Origin: Beutenbergia cavernae DSM 12333
Lineage (GTDB): Bacteria; Actinomycetota; Actinomycetes; Actinomycetales; Beutenbergiaceae
DNA length: 64,000 nucleotides
Assembly (NCBI RefSeq): GCF_000023105.1
Contig: NC_012669.1
Coordinates: 2,109,025-2,173,024 of the forward strand
Reading direction: 5' to 3'
Shown here: piece by piece, positions 52,172 to 60,876 of the stretch
Position numbering within the stretch: position 1 is the first letter of the stretch
Layout of the letters: every line of letters starts with the position of its first letter
The notes under the pieces: model-generated
Databases searched by the model: none
What the model saw: the letters and a program-made list of their open reading frames with translations, nothing else
Told to the model about the DNA's origin: nothing
Program-made: the position numbers and the translations under genes

Positions 52172-53391
52172 GCCGCCGCGATGCCGGCGTGCCCCGGGAG
52201 GTCCGAGCCGCCGTCGCGCACCTGGACCCCCCGTTCGGCGTCGTCGACCTCGGCGCGTTCCGCGCCAACGCCGGCGACCTCGTCCGCCGGGCGCGCGGCG
52301 TCCCGATTCGCGTCGCGACGAAGTCCGTGCGGATCCGGGAGCTGCTCGCCGCGACGCTCGAACGGCCCGGCTTCGCCGGCGTGCTCGCGTACACGCTCCC
52401 GGAGGCCCTGTGGCTCGTCGAGCAGGGGTTCGACGACGTCGTCGTCGGGTATCCCACGGCACATCGCGCGGCGCTCGGTGCGCTCGCCGCCGACGAGCGC
52501 GCCGCCCGGAGCGTCACGCTCATGGTCGACGACGTCGCCCAGCTCGACCTCGTCGACGCCGTGACGCCGCCCGGCCGGCGGCCGGAGATCCGCATCTGCC
52601 TCGAGCTCGACGCGGCGTTCCGGACCGCCGGGGGAGCGGTGCGGTTCGGCGCCTGGAGGTCGCCCGTGGGCACGCCGGACGCGGCGGTCCGGCTGGCGCG
52701 CGCCGTCGTGGCGCGCCCCGGCTTCGCGCTCGTCGGGCTGATGGCGTACGAGGGGCAGATCGCCGGGGTCGGCGACGCCGGGCGCGGGCCTCGGGCGATC
52801 GCCGTGCGGGCGATGCAGCGTGCCTCGGCGGCCGAGCTCGCCGAGCGGCGCGCGGCGGTCGTCGCGGCGGTGCGCAGGGTGGCCGACCTCGAGTTCGTGA
52901 ACGGCGGCGGCACCGGCTCGCTCGAGACGACGACGTCCGAGGCCGCGGTCACGGAGGTCACCGCGGGATCCGGGCTGCTCGGGTCCGGCCTGTTCGACAC
53001 GTACCGCGCGTTCCGTCCGCGGCCCGCCTCCTGGTTCGTACTGCCGGTGGTGCGTCGCCCGACCCGCGGCGTGGTCACCGTGCTCGGCGGCGGGTGGGTC
53101 GCGTCCGGGCCGCCGGGTCACGACCGCCTCCCCTCGGTCGCGCACCCGCCCGGCCTCGCGTACGTGGCCCGCGAGGCGGCGGGCGAGGTCCAGACCCCGC
53201 TGCGCGGCCGTGCGGCGCGGCGCCTCGCCGTCGGCGACCACGTCTGGTTCCGGCACGCGAAGGCCGGCGAGGGAGCTGAGCACCTCGGCGCGGTGGTGGC
53301 GGTGGACTCCGCCTCGCGGACCGCCGACGGCGCGGCGGCCGTCGTCGGCGAGCTGGCCACCTACCGCGGTGAGGGGCAGGCGTTCCTGTGA
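52168..53391 (+). CDS. PLP-dependent amino acid deaminase/aldolase (alanine-racemase N-terminal fold)
   Basis: 407 aa, D-threonine-aldolase-like fold-type III PLP enzyme. The PLP lysine is in RVATKSVRIRELL (early in the barrel, near 48-50). The barrel continues with GVLAYTLPEALWLVEQGFDD, LVGLMAYEGQIAGVGD and EFVNGGGTGSLETTT (phosphate-binding Gly run). The C-terminal beta domain ends in HVWFRHAKAGE, with His and Lys that may bind the divalent metal typical of D-threonine aldolases. Reaction class inferred. Coupled on both sides: ATGA with TetR and GTGA with the lactone oxidase. Confidence 0.85.
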   Translation: MSRRDAGVPREVRAAVAHLDPPFGVVDLGAFRANAGDLVRRARGVPIRVATKSVRIRELLAATLERPGFAGVLAYTLPEALWLVEQGFDDVVVGYPTAHRAALGALAADERAARSVTLMVDDVAQLDLVDAVTPPGRRPEIRICLELDAAFRTAGGAVRFGAWRSPVGTPDAAVRLARAVVARPGFALVGLMAYEGQIAGVGDAGRGPRAIAVRAMQRASAAELAERRAAVVAAVRRVADLEFVNGGGTGSLETTTSEAAVTEVTAGSGLLGSGLFDTYRAFRPRPASWFVLPVVRRPTRGVVTVLGGGWVASGPPGHDRLPSVAHPPGLAYVAREAAGEVQTPLRGRAARRLAVGDHVWFRHAKAGEGAEHLGAVVAVDSASRTADGAAAVVGELATYRGEGQAFL

Positions 53392-54704
53392 GACGACGCT
53401 GGAGCAACTGGGGCCGCTCCGCGCAGGCGGAGTTCGCCGCCGTCGCCCGCCCACGCGACGAGGACGCGCTGGCGGCGACGATCAGGTCGGCCGCCCGCGC
53501 CGGGCAGCGGGTCCGGGCGCTCGGTGCTGGGCACTCCTTCACCCCGGCCGCGGTGACGGACGGCGTCAGCGTGCGTCTGGACCACGTCACCGGACTGTGG
53601 GCCGTGGACGAGGACGCCGGGCTCGTCACCGTGGGCGCCGGCACGCGGCTGCGCGACCTGCCGGGCCTCCTGCGGCCGTACGGCCTCGCGATGGAGAATC
53701 TCGGCGACATCGACGTCCAGACGATCGCCGGGGCGATCTCGACCGGCACGCACGGCACGGGCTCGGCGTTCACCGGGATCGCCGGCCAGGTGCGCGGGCT
53801 GCGGATCGCCCTCGCCGACGGCACCCTCGTCGACTGCTCGCCGCAGCTGCGGCGCGACCTGTTCGAGGCTGCCCGGCTCGGCCTGGGGGCGTTCGGTGTG
53901 CTCGTGTCTGTGACGCTGCAGTGCGTGCCGGCGTTCCAGCTCGCCGCCCACGAGCATGCGGTGCCGCTGGACGGGGTCCTCGAGGGGTACGCGGAGCTGG
54001 TGCGTTCCGAGGACCACCTCGACCTGTACTGGTTCCCGCACACGCGCACGGCGCTCGTGAAGGCGAACCGTCGCGAGGCCTCTCCGGGCGCGGCGCAGCC
54101 GCTCGGTGCGTGGCGCGCCTGGTGGGAGGACGAGTTCGTGTCGAACGGGCTGCTCGCGCTGGTCTCCGAGATCGGCGCCGCAGCCCCGTCCGCGGTTCCG
54201 GTGCTCAACCGGATCGCCGCAGCCACGGTCGCGGAACGTCGGTACACGGGCGACTCCCACGCCGTCTTCACGGCACCGCGGCGCGTGCGCTTCCGCGAGA
54301 TGGAGTACGCGATCCCGCTGGCCGCGCTTCCGGACGCGGTGCGCGAGATCAGACGCACCATCGACGCTCGCGGATGGCGCATCTCGTGGCCTCTCGAGAT
54401 CCGGACCGCTGCCGCCGACGACGTGTGGCTCTCCACCGCCTACGAACGCGACAGTGCGTACGTGGCCGTGCACCGGTACGTCCGGGACCCGTTCGTGGCG
54501 TACTTCCGGGAGGTCGAGGAGGTCCTCCTCGCGTTCGGGGGCCGGCCGCACTGGGGCAAGCTGCACACCCAGTCGGTCGGCGAGCTGTCCGCCCGGTACC
54601 CGAGGCTCGACGACGCGCGACGGGTGCGTCGCGAGGTCGATCCTGCCGGGACGTTCGCGAACCGGTACGTCGACCGGGTCCTCGGGAGCGTCACCTCGGC
54701 CTGA
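53388..54704 (+). CDS. D-arabinono-1,4-lactone oxidase family FAD enzyme
   Basis: 438 aa, vanillyl-alcohol-oxidase superfamily. The FAD-binding PCMH domain begins WSNWGRSAQAEFAAVARPRD and contains VRALGAGHSFTPAAVTDG and STGTHGTGSAFTG. The C-terminal ALO domain has PHTRTALVKANRREASPG and the catalytic-type GGRPHWGKLHTQS. The family oxidises sugar 1,4-lactones or alditols with O2. This PLP-enzyme/lactone-oxidase pair recurs in actinobacteria, but its pathway is not known to me. GTG 53388 overlaps the upstream stop. Its TGA abuts the stop of the convergent exonuclease gene (TGATCA, 54702-54707). Confidence 0.9.
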   Translation: MRRRWSNWGRSAQAEFAAVARPRDEDALAATIRSAARAGQRVRALGAGHSFTPAAVTDGVSVRLDHVTGLWAVDEDAGLVTVGAGTRLRDLPGLLRPYGLAMENLGDIDVQTIAGAISTGTHGTGSAFTGIAGQVRGLRIALADGTLVDCSPQLRRDLFEAARLGLGAFGVLVSVTLQCVPAFQLAAHEHAVPLDGVLEGYAELVRSEDHLDLYWFPHTRTALVKANRREASPGAAQPLGAWRAWWEDEFVSNGLLALVSEIGAAAPSAVPVLNRIAAATVAERRYTGDSHAVFTAPRRVRFREMEYAIPLAALPDAVREIRRTIDARGWRISWPLEIRTAAADDVWLSTAYERDSAYVAVHRYVRDPFVAYFREVEEVLLAFGGRPHWGKLHTQSVGELSARYPRLDDARRVRREVDPAGTFANRYVDRVLGSVTSA

Positions 54705-56477
54705 TCACGCGACGGCGACGTCCTCGCTCCCGGCGTCGCGATCGCCGTCGGCGACGGCGCCCGGCAGGTCGGCGAGCACCCGCGCCGCACCGCGCACCGG
54801 CGCCGACCAGCCGGCACCTGCGAGCTCGACCAGCCGCACGCCGGGACGCTCCAGCCACGTGAGGACCAGCTCCGTCTCCTCCGCGCTCGCCGCGCCGCAC
54901 CAGCGCTCGGGTGCGGGCACGTGCTCGGCCGTCGCCCGGACGGCGTCGATCGCGCCCATCACGTCAGCGCCCCGCGGCACCACGCACACGCCAGCGAGAC
55001 GCCCGTACCTGGCGCACACGAGCTCCCAGCCGCCGTCGTCCGTCCGCCGCGCGGCGAGCACGTGGCTGGCGTCCGCGAGCCCGCCGAGCCGGGCGGCGCG
55101 GGCGGACCCCCGCAGCAGGGCCGTGAGGCGGTCGCGCTCCCGCGCGGCGTCCTCGTAGCGCTCGGAGCCGGCCAGTGCGGCGATCCGGGACCGCACGGTG
55201 GCCACGACCGGTTCGACGTCACCGGCAAGCACGGCGCGCACGTCGGCGACGACGGTGTCGTAGCCCGGCTCGTCGATCCTCCCGACGCACGGCGCACCGC
55301 ACCGGCCGAGCTCCGCCAGGACGCACGGGCTCGCGTCGGCCCGGGGCACGCGGGGCAGCCGCGGGGAGCACTGCCGGAGGGGGAACGCACCGTGCAGGGC
55401 CTCGAGCGCGAGCTGCGCGAGGCGGCGGGTGCGGAACGGGCCGATCGCGGCGCCGGCGTGCGACCGGGGGACCTCGCGCACCACGGACAGCCGCGGGTAC
55501 GCCTCGTCGGTGAGACGGATCCAGGGTTCCCGCTCCGGGGCCCGGGACCGCCGGTTGTACGGCGGGGAGTGCTCGGCGATGAGGCGCAGCTCGCGCACCG
55601 CCGCCTCGAGCGGGGTGGCGCACACGATCGGGTGCACGCGCTCCGCGATGCGCAGCATCTCGCCGATCCGTGCGCGCTTCTCGGACGCCGTGAAGTAGCT
55701 GCGGACGCGGGTGCGCAGGTTCGTGGCCGTGCCGACGTACAGCACCCGACCCTGTGGGCCGAGGAACTGGTAGACGCCGGGCGCCGCCGGCAGGCCGTCG
55801 GCGAGGGTCACCTTCCGCCGGCGCTCCGGCGGGACGGAATCACCCGCCGTGCGCAGGTCCTCCAGGTGGGTGACCCCCAGCGGCGCCATCCGGGCGAGCA
55901 GGCCGTGCAGGACGTCCACGGTGGCGCGCGCGTCGGTCAGGGCACGGTGGTCCGGAGTCACGCTCGCGTGGAACAGGCGGGCGAGGCTGCCCAGCCGGTG
56001 GTTCGGGGCCTCGTCGCGGCTGACGACGCGCCGCGCGAGCTGCACCGTGTCGACGACGAGCGGCTTCGGCCAGGTCAGGCCCATGCGTTCGGCCGCCACC
56101 CGGAGGAAGCCAGTGTCGAAGCGCGCGTTGTGCGCGACGAGCACCGCACCGTGCGCGAACTCGAGGAACGAGGGGAGGACCTCCTCGATGGGCGGCGCCC
56201 CGATGACCATCGCGTTGGTGATGCCCGTCAGGACGGTGATCGTGGGCGGGATGGACCGGCCGGGGTCGACCAGCGTGCCCAGCTCGCCCTCGACGACGCC
56301 GCCGCGGACGCGCACCGCGCCGATCTCGGTGATGGCGTCGGCGTTCGGCGACCCACCGGTCGTCTCGAGGTCGACGACGACGAACGCCACCTCGGCCAGC
56401 GGCGTGCCGAGCTCGTCCAGCGCGTGCTGGACGGCGAGGCCGCGTCCTGGTGCGGCGGGCGAGGTGGCGGAGGGCAC
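54705..56477 (-). CDS. DEDD exonuclease fused to UvrC-type GIY-YIG nuclease domain
   Basis: 590 aa. The N-terminal DnaQ-like 3'-5' exonuclease (about 20-190) has VVVDLETTGGSPNADAITEI (DE), AVLVAHNARFDTGFL (D) and TPDHRALTDARATVDVL (HxAxxD). A UvrC-like GIY-YIG domain follows (APGVYQFLGPQGRVLYVGTA and LRTRVRSYF) with a UvrC-like Cys-containing middle (SPCVLAELGRCGAPCVG). The C-terminus is actinobacteria-specific. Same organisation as Rv2191 beside trpD; it probably processes damaged DNA, with function inferred. GTG 56477 is chosen because TACCGT lies 6 nt upstream; the longer frame adds 27 residues of low quality. Confidence 0.9.
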   Translation of the reverse strand: MPSATSPAAPGRGLAVQHALDELGTPLAEVAFVVVDLETTGGSPNADAITEIGAVRVRGGVVEGELGTLVDPGRSIPPTITVLTGITNAMVIGAPPIEEVLPSFLEFAHGAVLVAHNARFDTGFLRVAAERMGLTWPKPLVVDTVQLARRVVSRDEAPNHRLGSLARLFHASVTPDHRALTDARATVDVLHGLLARMAPLGVTHLEDLRTAGDSVPPERRRKVTLADGLPAAPGVYQFLGPQGRVLYVGTATNLRTRVRSYFTASEKRARIGEMLRIAERVHPIVCATPLEAAVRELRLIAEHSPPYNRRSRAPEREPWIRLTDEAYPRLSVVREVPRSHAGAAIGPFRTRRLAQLALEALHGAFPLRQCSPRLPRVPRADASPCVLAELGRCGAPCVGRIDEPGYDTVVADVRAVLAGDVEPVVATVRSRIAALAGSERYEDAARERDRLTALLRGSARAARLGGLADASHVLAARRTDDGGWELVCARYGRLAGVCVVPRGADVMGAIDAVRATAEHVPAPERWCGAASAEETELVLTWLERPGVRLVELAGAGWSAPVRGAARVLADLPGAVADGDRDAGSEDVAVA

Positions 56478-56483
56478 GTCCGC

Positions 56484-56489
56484 ACGGTA
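56484..56489 (-). promoter_or_regulatory. Leaderless -10 of the DEDD exonuclease gene
   Basis: TACCGT on the minus strand, 6 nt before GTG 56477. The 40-bp gap up to the acyl-CoA ligase stop holds nothing else. Confidence 0.5.
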
Positions 56490-56517
56490 GGTGCCCCCGC
56501 CGACATCGGCCGGGACG

Positions 56518-58338
56518 TCAGGCGGGCCGGCGGTCCCGTTCGGTCGCCGCCGCGGCATACAGCTCGTCGATGACCGCGGCGCGGTCGCGGACGACGGCGG
56601 AGCGCTTCACCTTCAGCGACGGGGTCAGGTAGTCGTTGGCGATCGTGAAGTCGTCCTCGAGCACCACCACCTTGCGGATGGACTCCGCGCGCGAGACGTG
56701 GGTGTTCGCCCGGTTGACCGCCTCGTCGATCGCGGCCAGCACGTCCTCGTCCGTCCGTGCCTGAGCGACGGTCAGCTCGGGCTTGCCGCGGGAGGACAGC
56801 CAGGTCGGCAGCATCTCGGGGTCGAGCGTGATGAGCGCCGCGACGAACGGCCGGCCGTCGCCGACCACGAGGCACTGGCTGACGAGCGGATGGGCGCGGA
56901 TCGCGTCCTCGAGCGGAGCGGGCGCGACGTTCTTGCCGCCCGCCGTCACGATGATCTCCTTCTTGCGCCCGGTGATCCTCAGGTAGCCGTCACTGTCGAG
57001 CTCGCCGATGTCGCCCGTGTGGAACCAGCCGTCCTTCATCGCCTCGGCGGTGGCGGCGTCGTTGTCGTGGTACCCGCGGAAGACGGCGATGCCCTGGGCG
57101 AGGATCTCGCCGTCCGGAGCGATCCGGATCCCGATGCCCGGCAGCGGCGGACCGACCGTGCCGATCTTCACGCGCTCCGGACGGTTGACGTTGAGCGGCG
57201 CCGTCGTCTCCGTCAGGCCGTAGCCCTCGAGGACGACGAGACCGATGCCGCGGAAGAAGTGCCCGAGGCGCTCACCGAGGGGACCGCCGCCCGAGACGGC
57301 GTGCTCGAGCTTGCCGCCCATGGCGTCCTGCAGCTTGTGCAGCACGAGCTTGTGGGCGATCCGGTGCTTCAGCCGCAGCCCGTAGGACGGCCCGCCCGTG
57401 TCGAGCGACCGGGAGTACGCGATCGCGGTGCGCGCCGCCCAGGCGAAGATCTTCTCCTTGCCGCCGGCTGCCGCCTTCGCCTCGGCGGAGTTGTAGACCT
57501 TCTCGAACACCCGGGGGACCGAGAGGATGAACGTCGGCCGGAACGTGCCGAGGTCCGCGACGAGCGTCGTCGTGTCCGGCGTGTGCCCCAGCGGGACGCC
57601 GGCCGCGACGACCAGGACCTCGACGAAGCGCGCGAAGACGTGCGCGAGCGGCATGAACAGCAGCGTCCGTGCCCCCGGCGCCGCGAACACGTCGGGGATG
57701 ACGGCGATGGCGTTCTTGGTCAGCGCCACGAAGTTGCCGTGCGTCAGCTCGGCGCCGCGCGGGCGACCGGTGGTCCCCGACGTGTAGATGATGGTCGCGA
57801 GGTCCTCCATGCCGACGGCGTCGTGGCGGGCGGCGATCTCGGCGTCGTCGACGTCGGCACCGTCGCGGGTCAGGTCCTCCAGCGCGCCGTCGTCGATCGT
57901 CCACACGGTACGGACGTCCGGTGCCTCAGCCTGCGCCTCGGCCACGACCTGACCGTGGGCGCTCGACTCGACGATGACCGCCACCGCGCCGGAGTCGGAC
58001 AGGATCCACGCCGTCTGTGCCACGGACGACGTCTCGTACACCGGGACGGGGACGGCGCCGGCGTGCCAGATGGCGAAGTCGAGGATCGTCCACTCGAACC
58101 GGGTCCGGGACATGATCGCCACGCGCTCGCCGGGGCGGATGCCGTGCGCGACCAGGCCCTTGGCGACGCCGACGACCAGCGCCTCGACCTCGGCGGCCGT
58201 GTACGGGCGCCACTGCCCGTCGACCTGCTGCTCGAGCAGCACGCGCGACGGCGTCGCACGGGCGTGCTCGACGAGGAGGTCGCTGATGCTCGTCCGGGGG
58301 TCGATCTCGACGGCGAGGGGGGAGGCGGACGAGTCCAT
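56518..58338 (-). CDS. Long-chain acyl-CoA synthetase (FadD15-like)
   Basis: 606 aa, AMP-forming ligase that activates fatty acids for beta-oxidation or lipid synthesis. P-loop IIYTSGTTGRPRGAELTHGN; adenine-binding GYGLTETTAPLNVN; hinge and C-terminal lid TGDIGELDSDGYLRITGRKK with the adenylation lysine in TAGGKNVAPAPLED. ATG 58338 has AAGGAG 6 nt upstream; the longer frame from 58374 adds 12 residues. Occupies the fadD15 position relative to plsC and aroG in mycobacteria. Divergent from the ROK kinase gene. Cytosolic or membrane-peripheral. Confidence 0.92.
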   Translation of the reverse strand: MDSSASPLAVEIDPRTSISDLLVEHARATPSRVLLEQQVDGQWRPYTAAEVEALVVGVAKGLVAHGIRPGERVAIMSRTRFEWTILDFAIWHAGAVPVPVYETSSVAQTAWILSDSGAVAVIVESSAHGQVVAEAQAEAPDVRTVWTIDDGALEDLTRDGADVDDAEIAARHDAVGMEDLATIIYTSGTTGRPRGAELTHGNFVALTKNAIAVIPDVFAAPGARTLLFMPLAHVFARFVEVLVVAAGVPLGHTPDTTTLVADLGTFRPTFILSVPRVFEKVYNSAEAKAAAGGKEKIFAWAARTAIAYSRSLDTGGPSYGLRLKHRIAHKLVLHKLQDAMGGKLEHAVSGGGPLGERLGHFFRGIGLVVLEGYGLTETTAPLNVNRPERVKIGTVGPPLPGIGIRIAPDGEILAQGIAVFRGYHDNDAATAEAMKDGWFHTGDIGELDSDGYLRITGRKKEIIVTAGGKNVAPAPLEDAIRAHPLVSQCLVVGDGRPFVAALITLDPEMLPTWLSSRGKPELTVAQARTDEDVLAAIDEAVNRANTHVSRAESIRKVVVLEDDFTIANDYLTPSLKVKRSAVVRDRAAVIDELYAAAATERDRRPA

Positions 58339-58392
58339 ACTGTCTCCTTCGGCAGCAAGGGTTGCTGGCGTCATCGTACCTGTGCGGACCGG

Positions 58393-58398
58393 TACGGT
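58393..58398 (+). promoter_or_regulatory. -10 hexamer for the ROK kinase gene
   Basis: TACGGT, about 52 nt before ATG 58451. This gene is leadered with AAGGAG (58441-58446). Confidence 0.3.
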
Positions 58399-58450
58399 CG
58401 GGCGGGATCACGCCACGGATGGTCCCCTGCGGGTCGGACGAAGGAGCAGC

Positions 58451-59389
58451 ATGCACGCCATCGGGGTGGACATCGGCGGGACGAAGATCGCGGCCGGGGT
58501 CGTGGACCCCGACGGGAACGTCCTCCGCCTCGTCCGCCACGGGACGAGCTCCGACGACCCGGCCGAGATCGAGCGCGCGGTCGTCGACGCGGTCCAGGAG
58601 CTGCGCGCGGAGCACGAGGTCGGGGCAGTCGGGGTCGCCGCCGCCGGGTTCGTCGACGCCGAGCGTTCCCGCGTCCGGTTCGCGCCCAACATCGCGTGGC
58701 GGGACCACGCGCTGCGCGACTCGCTCGCCACACACATCGACCTGCCGATCGTCGTCGAGAACGACGCCAACGCCGCGGGGTGGGCCGAGTTCCGGTTCGG
58801 CGCCGGCCGCGATGCCGAGCACATGGTGCTGCTGACGGTAGGGACCGGTCTGGGCGGGGCGATCGTCACGGGCGGCTCGCTCCTGCGCGGTGCGTTCGGC
58901 GCCGCCGGCGAGGTGGGGCACATGCAGCTCGTGCCCGACGGTCAGCTGTGCGGCTGCGGGCACGCCGGATGCTGGGAGCAATACGCGTCGGGACGCGCGC
59001 TCGTGCGCGACACGAAGGCCGCTCTCGTGACGACGCCGGAGCGGGCCGACGCGCTGCTCCGCCTCGCGGGCGGCGATCCCGAGGACGTCACCGGCCCGCA
59101 CGTCACCGAGGCCGCACGCGCCGGGGACCCGCTGGCGCTCGAGCTCCTCGAGGACCTGGGGGCGGCGCTCGGCACGGGGATCGCGGACCTGGCGGCTCTG
59201 CTCGACCCGGAGGTCGTGGTCGTGGGGGGCGGCGTGGCGGACGCCGGGGACCTGCTGCTCGCGCCCGCCCGCCGGGCGTTCACCGAGCAGCTGTTCGCCC
59301 GTGGCTTCCGGCCGGAGCCCGTCATCGTCACCGCACGGCTGGGCAACGACGCCGGCGTGGTCGGCGTCGCAGACCTGGCCCGCGGATAG
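58451..59389 (+). CDS. ROK family glucokinase
   Basis: 312 aa, phosphorylates glucose or a related hexose with ATP. Phosphate-binding GVDIGGTKIAAGVVD; catalytic Asp105 in VVENDANAAGWAEF; Glu154/His157 in GEVGHMQ; zinc-binding CGCGHAGCWEQYASG (Cys167, 169, 174). No helix-turn-helix domain, so it is a kinase and not a ROK repressor. ATG 58451 follows AAGGAG by 4 nt. Streptomyces glkA lies in a comparable neighbourhood. Together with the PPi-phosphofructokinase downstream it covers upper glycolysis. Confidence 0.93.
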   Translation: MHAIGVDIGGTKIAAGVVDPDGNVLRLVRHGTSSDDPAEIERAVVDAVQELRAEHEVGAVGVAAAGFVDAERSRVRFAPNIAWRDHALRDSLATHIDLPIVVENDANAAGWAEFRFGAGRDAEHMVLLTVGTGLGGAIVTGGSLLRGAFGAAGEVGHMQLVPDGQLCGCGHAGCWEQYASGRALVRDTKAALVTTPERADALLRLAGGDPEDVTGPHVTEAARAGDPLALELLEDLGAALGTGIADLAALLDPEVVVVGGGVADAGDLLLAPARRAFTEQLFARGFRPEPVIVTARLGNDAGVVGVADLARG

Positions 59390-59408
59390 CACCCGCCGGC
59401 GTGCGCGG

Positions 59409-59900
59409 TCAGACCACCGCGCCGTCGTCGTCGGAGTCGGAGCGCCGCGCCGGCATCCGCCACAGCAGGACCACGGCGCCGGCGAGGAACGCGGCGATGC
59501 ACGCACCGACCACCGCGCCGGGAGCGTTCCGCCAGAACACGAGCACGAGGACGAGCGCGAACGGGCCACCGGCGAGCGCGCACCAGCCGGCCGTCGTCAC
59601 CGGATCGCCGGCGACCGGACCCGGGTCGCCCGGGTCGAAGGAGTCGTCCTCCTCCGCCGGGCTGTAGTCGCGCGGTCCGCCCAGATCGGCGCGGTCCGAC
59701 GGTTCGCCCGCGACGAGCGACCTCTCGCTCGCCGACGCCGCCACCTCCGGCTCGTCGGGCTCCGCGGTCGGCGCCTCGGCGGGCTCGAGATCCCCGAGCG
59801 ACTCCGTCAGCTCACGCCACCGCGCGTCCCAGTCGGGTTCGTCACCCTGGGACGGCTCCGGTGCGCCGGCGCCGTCGTCGCGGCCGGTAGGAGCTCCCAT
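59409..59900 (-). CDS. Hypothetical protein, acidic N-terminus with two C-terminal helices
   Basis: 163 aa. Residues 1-100 are acidic, Pro/Glu/Asp-rich and probably disordered, apart from WDARWRELTESLGDLEP, a short amphipathic helix. Two membrane helices follow (GWCALAGGPFALVLVLVFW; GAVVGACIAAFLAGAVVLLW) and a charged tail RRSDSDDDGAVV. Such proteins are common in Micrococcales, with unknown role. ATG 59900 is set by TAGAGT 7 nt upstream. Convergent with the ROK kinase gene (19-nt gap) and divergent from plsC. Confidence 0.75.
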   Translation of the reverse strand: MGAPTGRDDGAGAPEPSQGDEPDWDARWRELTESLGDLEPAEAPTAEPDEPEVAASASERSLVAGEPSDRADLGGPRDYSPAEEDDSFDPGDPGPVAGDPVTTAGWCALAGGPFALVLVLVFWRNAPGAVVGACIAAFLAGAVVLLWRMPARRSDSDDDGAVV

Positions 59901-59906
59901 GACCAG

Positions 59907-59918
59907 CACTCTAGAGTG
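59907..59918. promoter_or_regulatory. Palindromic, shared bidirectional -10
   Basis: CACTCTAGAGTG reads TAGAGT on both strands (minus 59908-59913, plus 59912-59917). The minus copy is 7 nt from ATG 59900 (leaderless). The plus copy would start plsC mRNA near 59925. Confidence 0.5.
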
Positions 59919-59975
59919 CTCTGGTGCGCAGGTCGCCCGCGGCCGCGCCATGCCCGGCTCACGGAGGTCACCCGC

Positions 59976-60770
59976 TTGTTCTACCGGTTCATGAAGGCGA
60001 CGCTGGGGACGCTCCTGCGCGTCTTCTACCAACCGTGGATCCGTGGCGTCGAGAACGTGCCCAAGGAGGGGCCGGCGATCATGGCGAGCAACCACCTCGC
60101 CGTCATCGACTCGTTCTTCCTCCCTCTCATGCTGCCGCGCAGCCTGGTCTTCCTGGGCAAGTCCGACTACATGACGGGGCGCGGCGTGCGGGGGCGGCTC
60201 GTCGCGTGGTTCATGCGCGGGGTGGGGATGATCCCGGTCGACCGCACCGGCGGCAAGGCCAGCGAGGCGGCGTTGCAGACCGGCCTCAAGCGGCTCGCGG
60301 ATGGTGGGCTCTTCGGCATCTACCCGGAGGGGACCCGCAGCCCCGACGGCCGCCTGTACCGCGGCAAGACCGGCGTCGCCCGGCTCGCCCTCGAGTCCGG
60401 GGCGCCGGTGATCCCGGTGGCGATGGTCGGGACGAACCTGGCCCAGCCCATCGGCACGCGGATCCCGAGGCTGCGCCGCATCGGCGTCGTCGTCGGGACG
60501 CCGATGGACTTCTCCCGCTACAAGGGCATGGAGAACGACCGGTTCGTCCTCCGGTCGATCACCGACGAGATCCTGTACGAGCTGATGCGCCTGTCCGGGC
60601 AGGAGTACGTGGACATGTACGCGTCGACGGCGAAGGCGCGGCTGGCCGCCGGCCAGCAGGCCACGACGCCGACCGACGCACCCGGCGGACGCGCCGCCCC
60701 GGAGGTCGAGGTCCCCGTGCCGCCGGCGCCCGAGGACGGGCAGGAGAGCCCGCCCGCGGCGTCGGCCTGA
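59976..60770 (+). CDS. plsC: 1-acyl-sn-glycerol-3-phosphate acyltransferase (PlsC family)
   Basis: 264 aa, second acylation step of phospholipid synthesis at the inner membrane face. HX4D motif NHLAVIDS (His40, Asp45); glycerol-phosphate-binding FGIYPEGTRSPDGRLYRGKT (117-132); VIPVAMVGTN. The C-terminal tail is Pro/Ala/Glu-rich and disordered. TTG 59976 is chosen because GGAGG (59963-59967) sits 8 nt upstream; the next ATG (59991) is too far from it. Same neighbourhood as Rv2182c. Divergent from the acidic membrane protein gene. Confidence 0.9.
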   Translation: MFYRFMKATLGTLLRVFYQPWIRGVENVPKEGPAIMASNHLAVIDSFFLPLMLPRSLVFLGKSDYMTGRGVRGRLVAWFMRGVGMIPVDRTGGKASEAALQTGLKRLADGGLFGIYPEGTRSPDGRLYRGKTGVARLALESGAPVIPVAMVGTNLAQPIGTRIPRLRRIGVVVGTPMDFSRYKGMENDRFVLRSITDEILYELMRLSGQEYVDMYASTAKARLAAGQQATTPTDAPGGRAAPEVEVPVPPAPEDGQESPPAASA

Positions 60771-60809
60771 GCGACCGGACGCCGGACCGGGGGCGCCGAG
60801 CTCCACGGC

Positions 60810-60815
60810 TAAGGT
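60810..60815 (+). promoter_or_regulatory. -10 hexamer for the phosphofructokinase gene
   Basis: TAAGGT, 61 nt before ATG 60877. The leader carries GAGAGG 10 nt upstream of the start. Confidence 0.4.
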
Positions 60816-60876
60816 GGGCACCGGCACGGCGCGAGCGTCCGGCCGAGGCCCGAGTCCCCACCGAGAGGTTGTCTCC

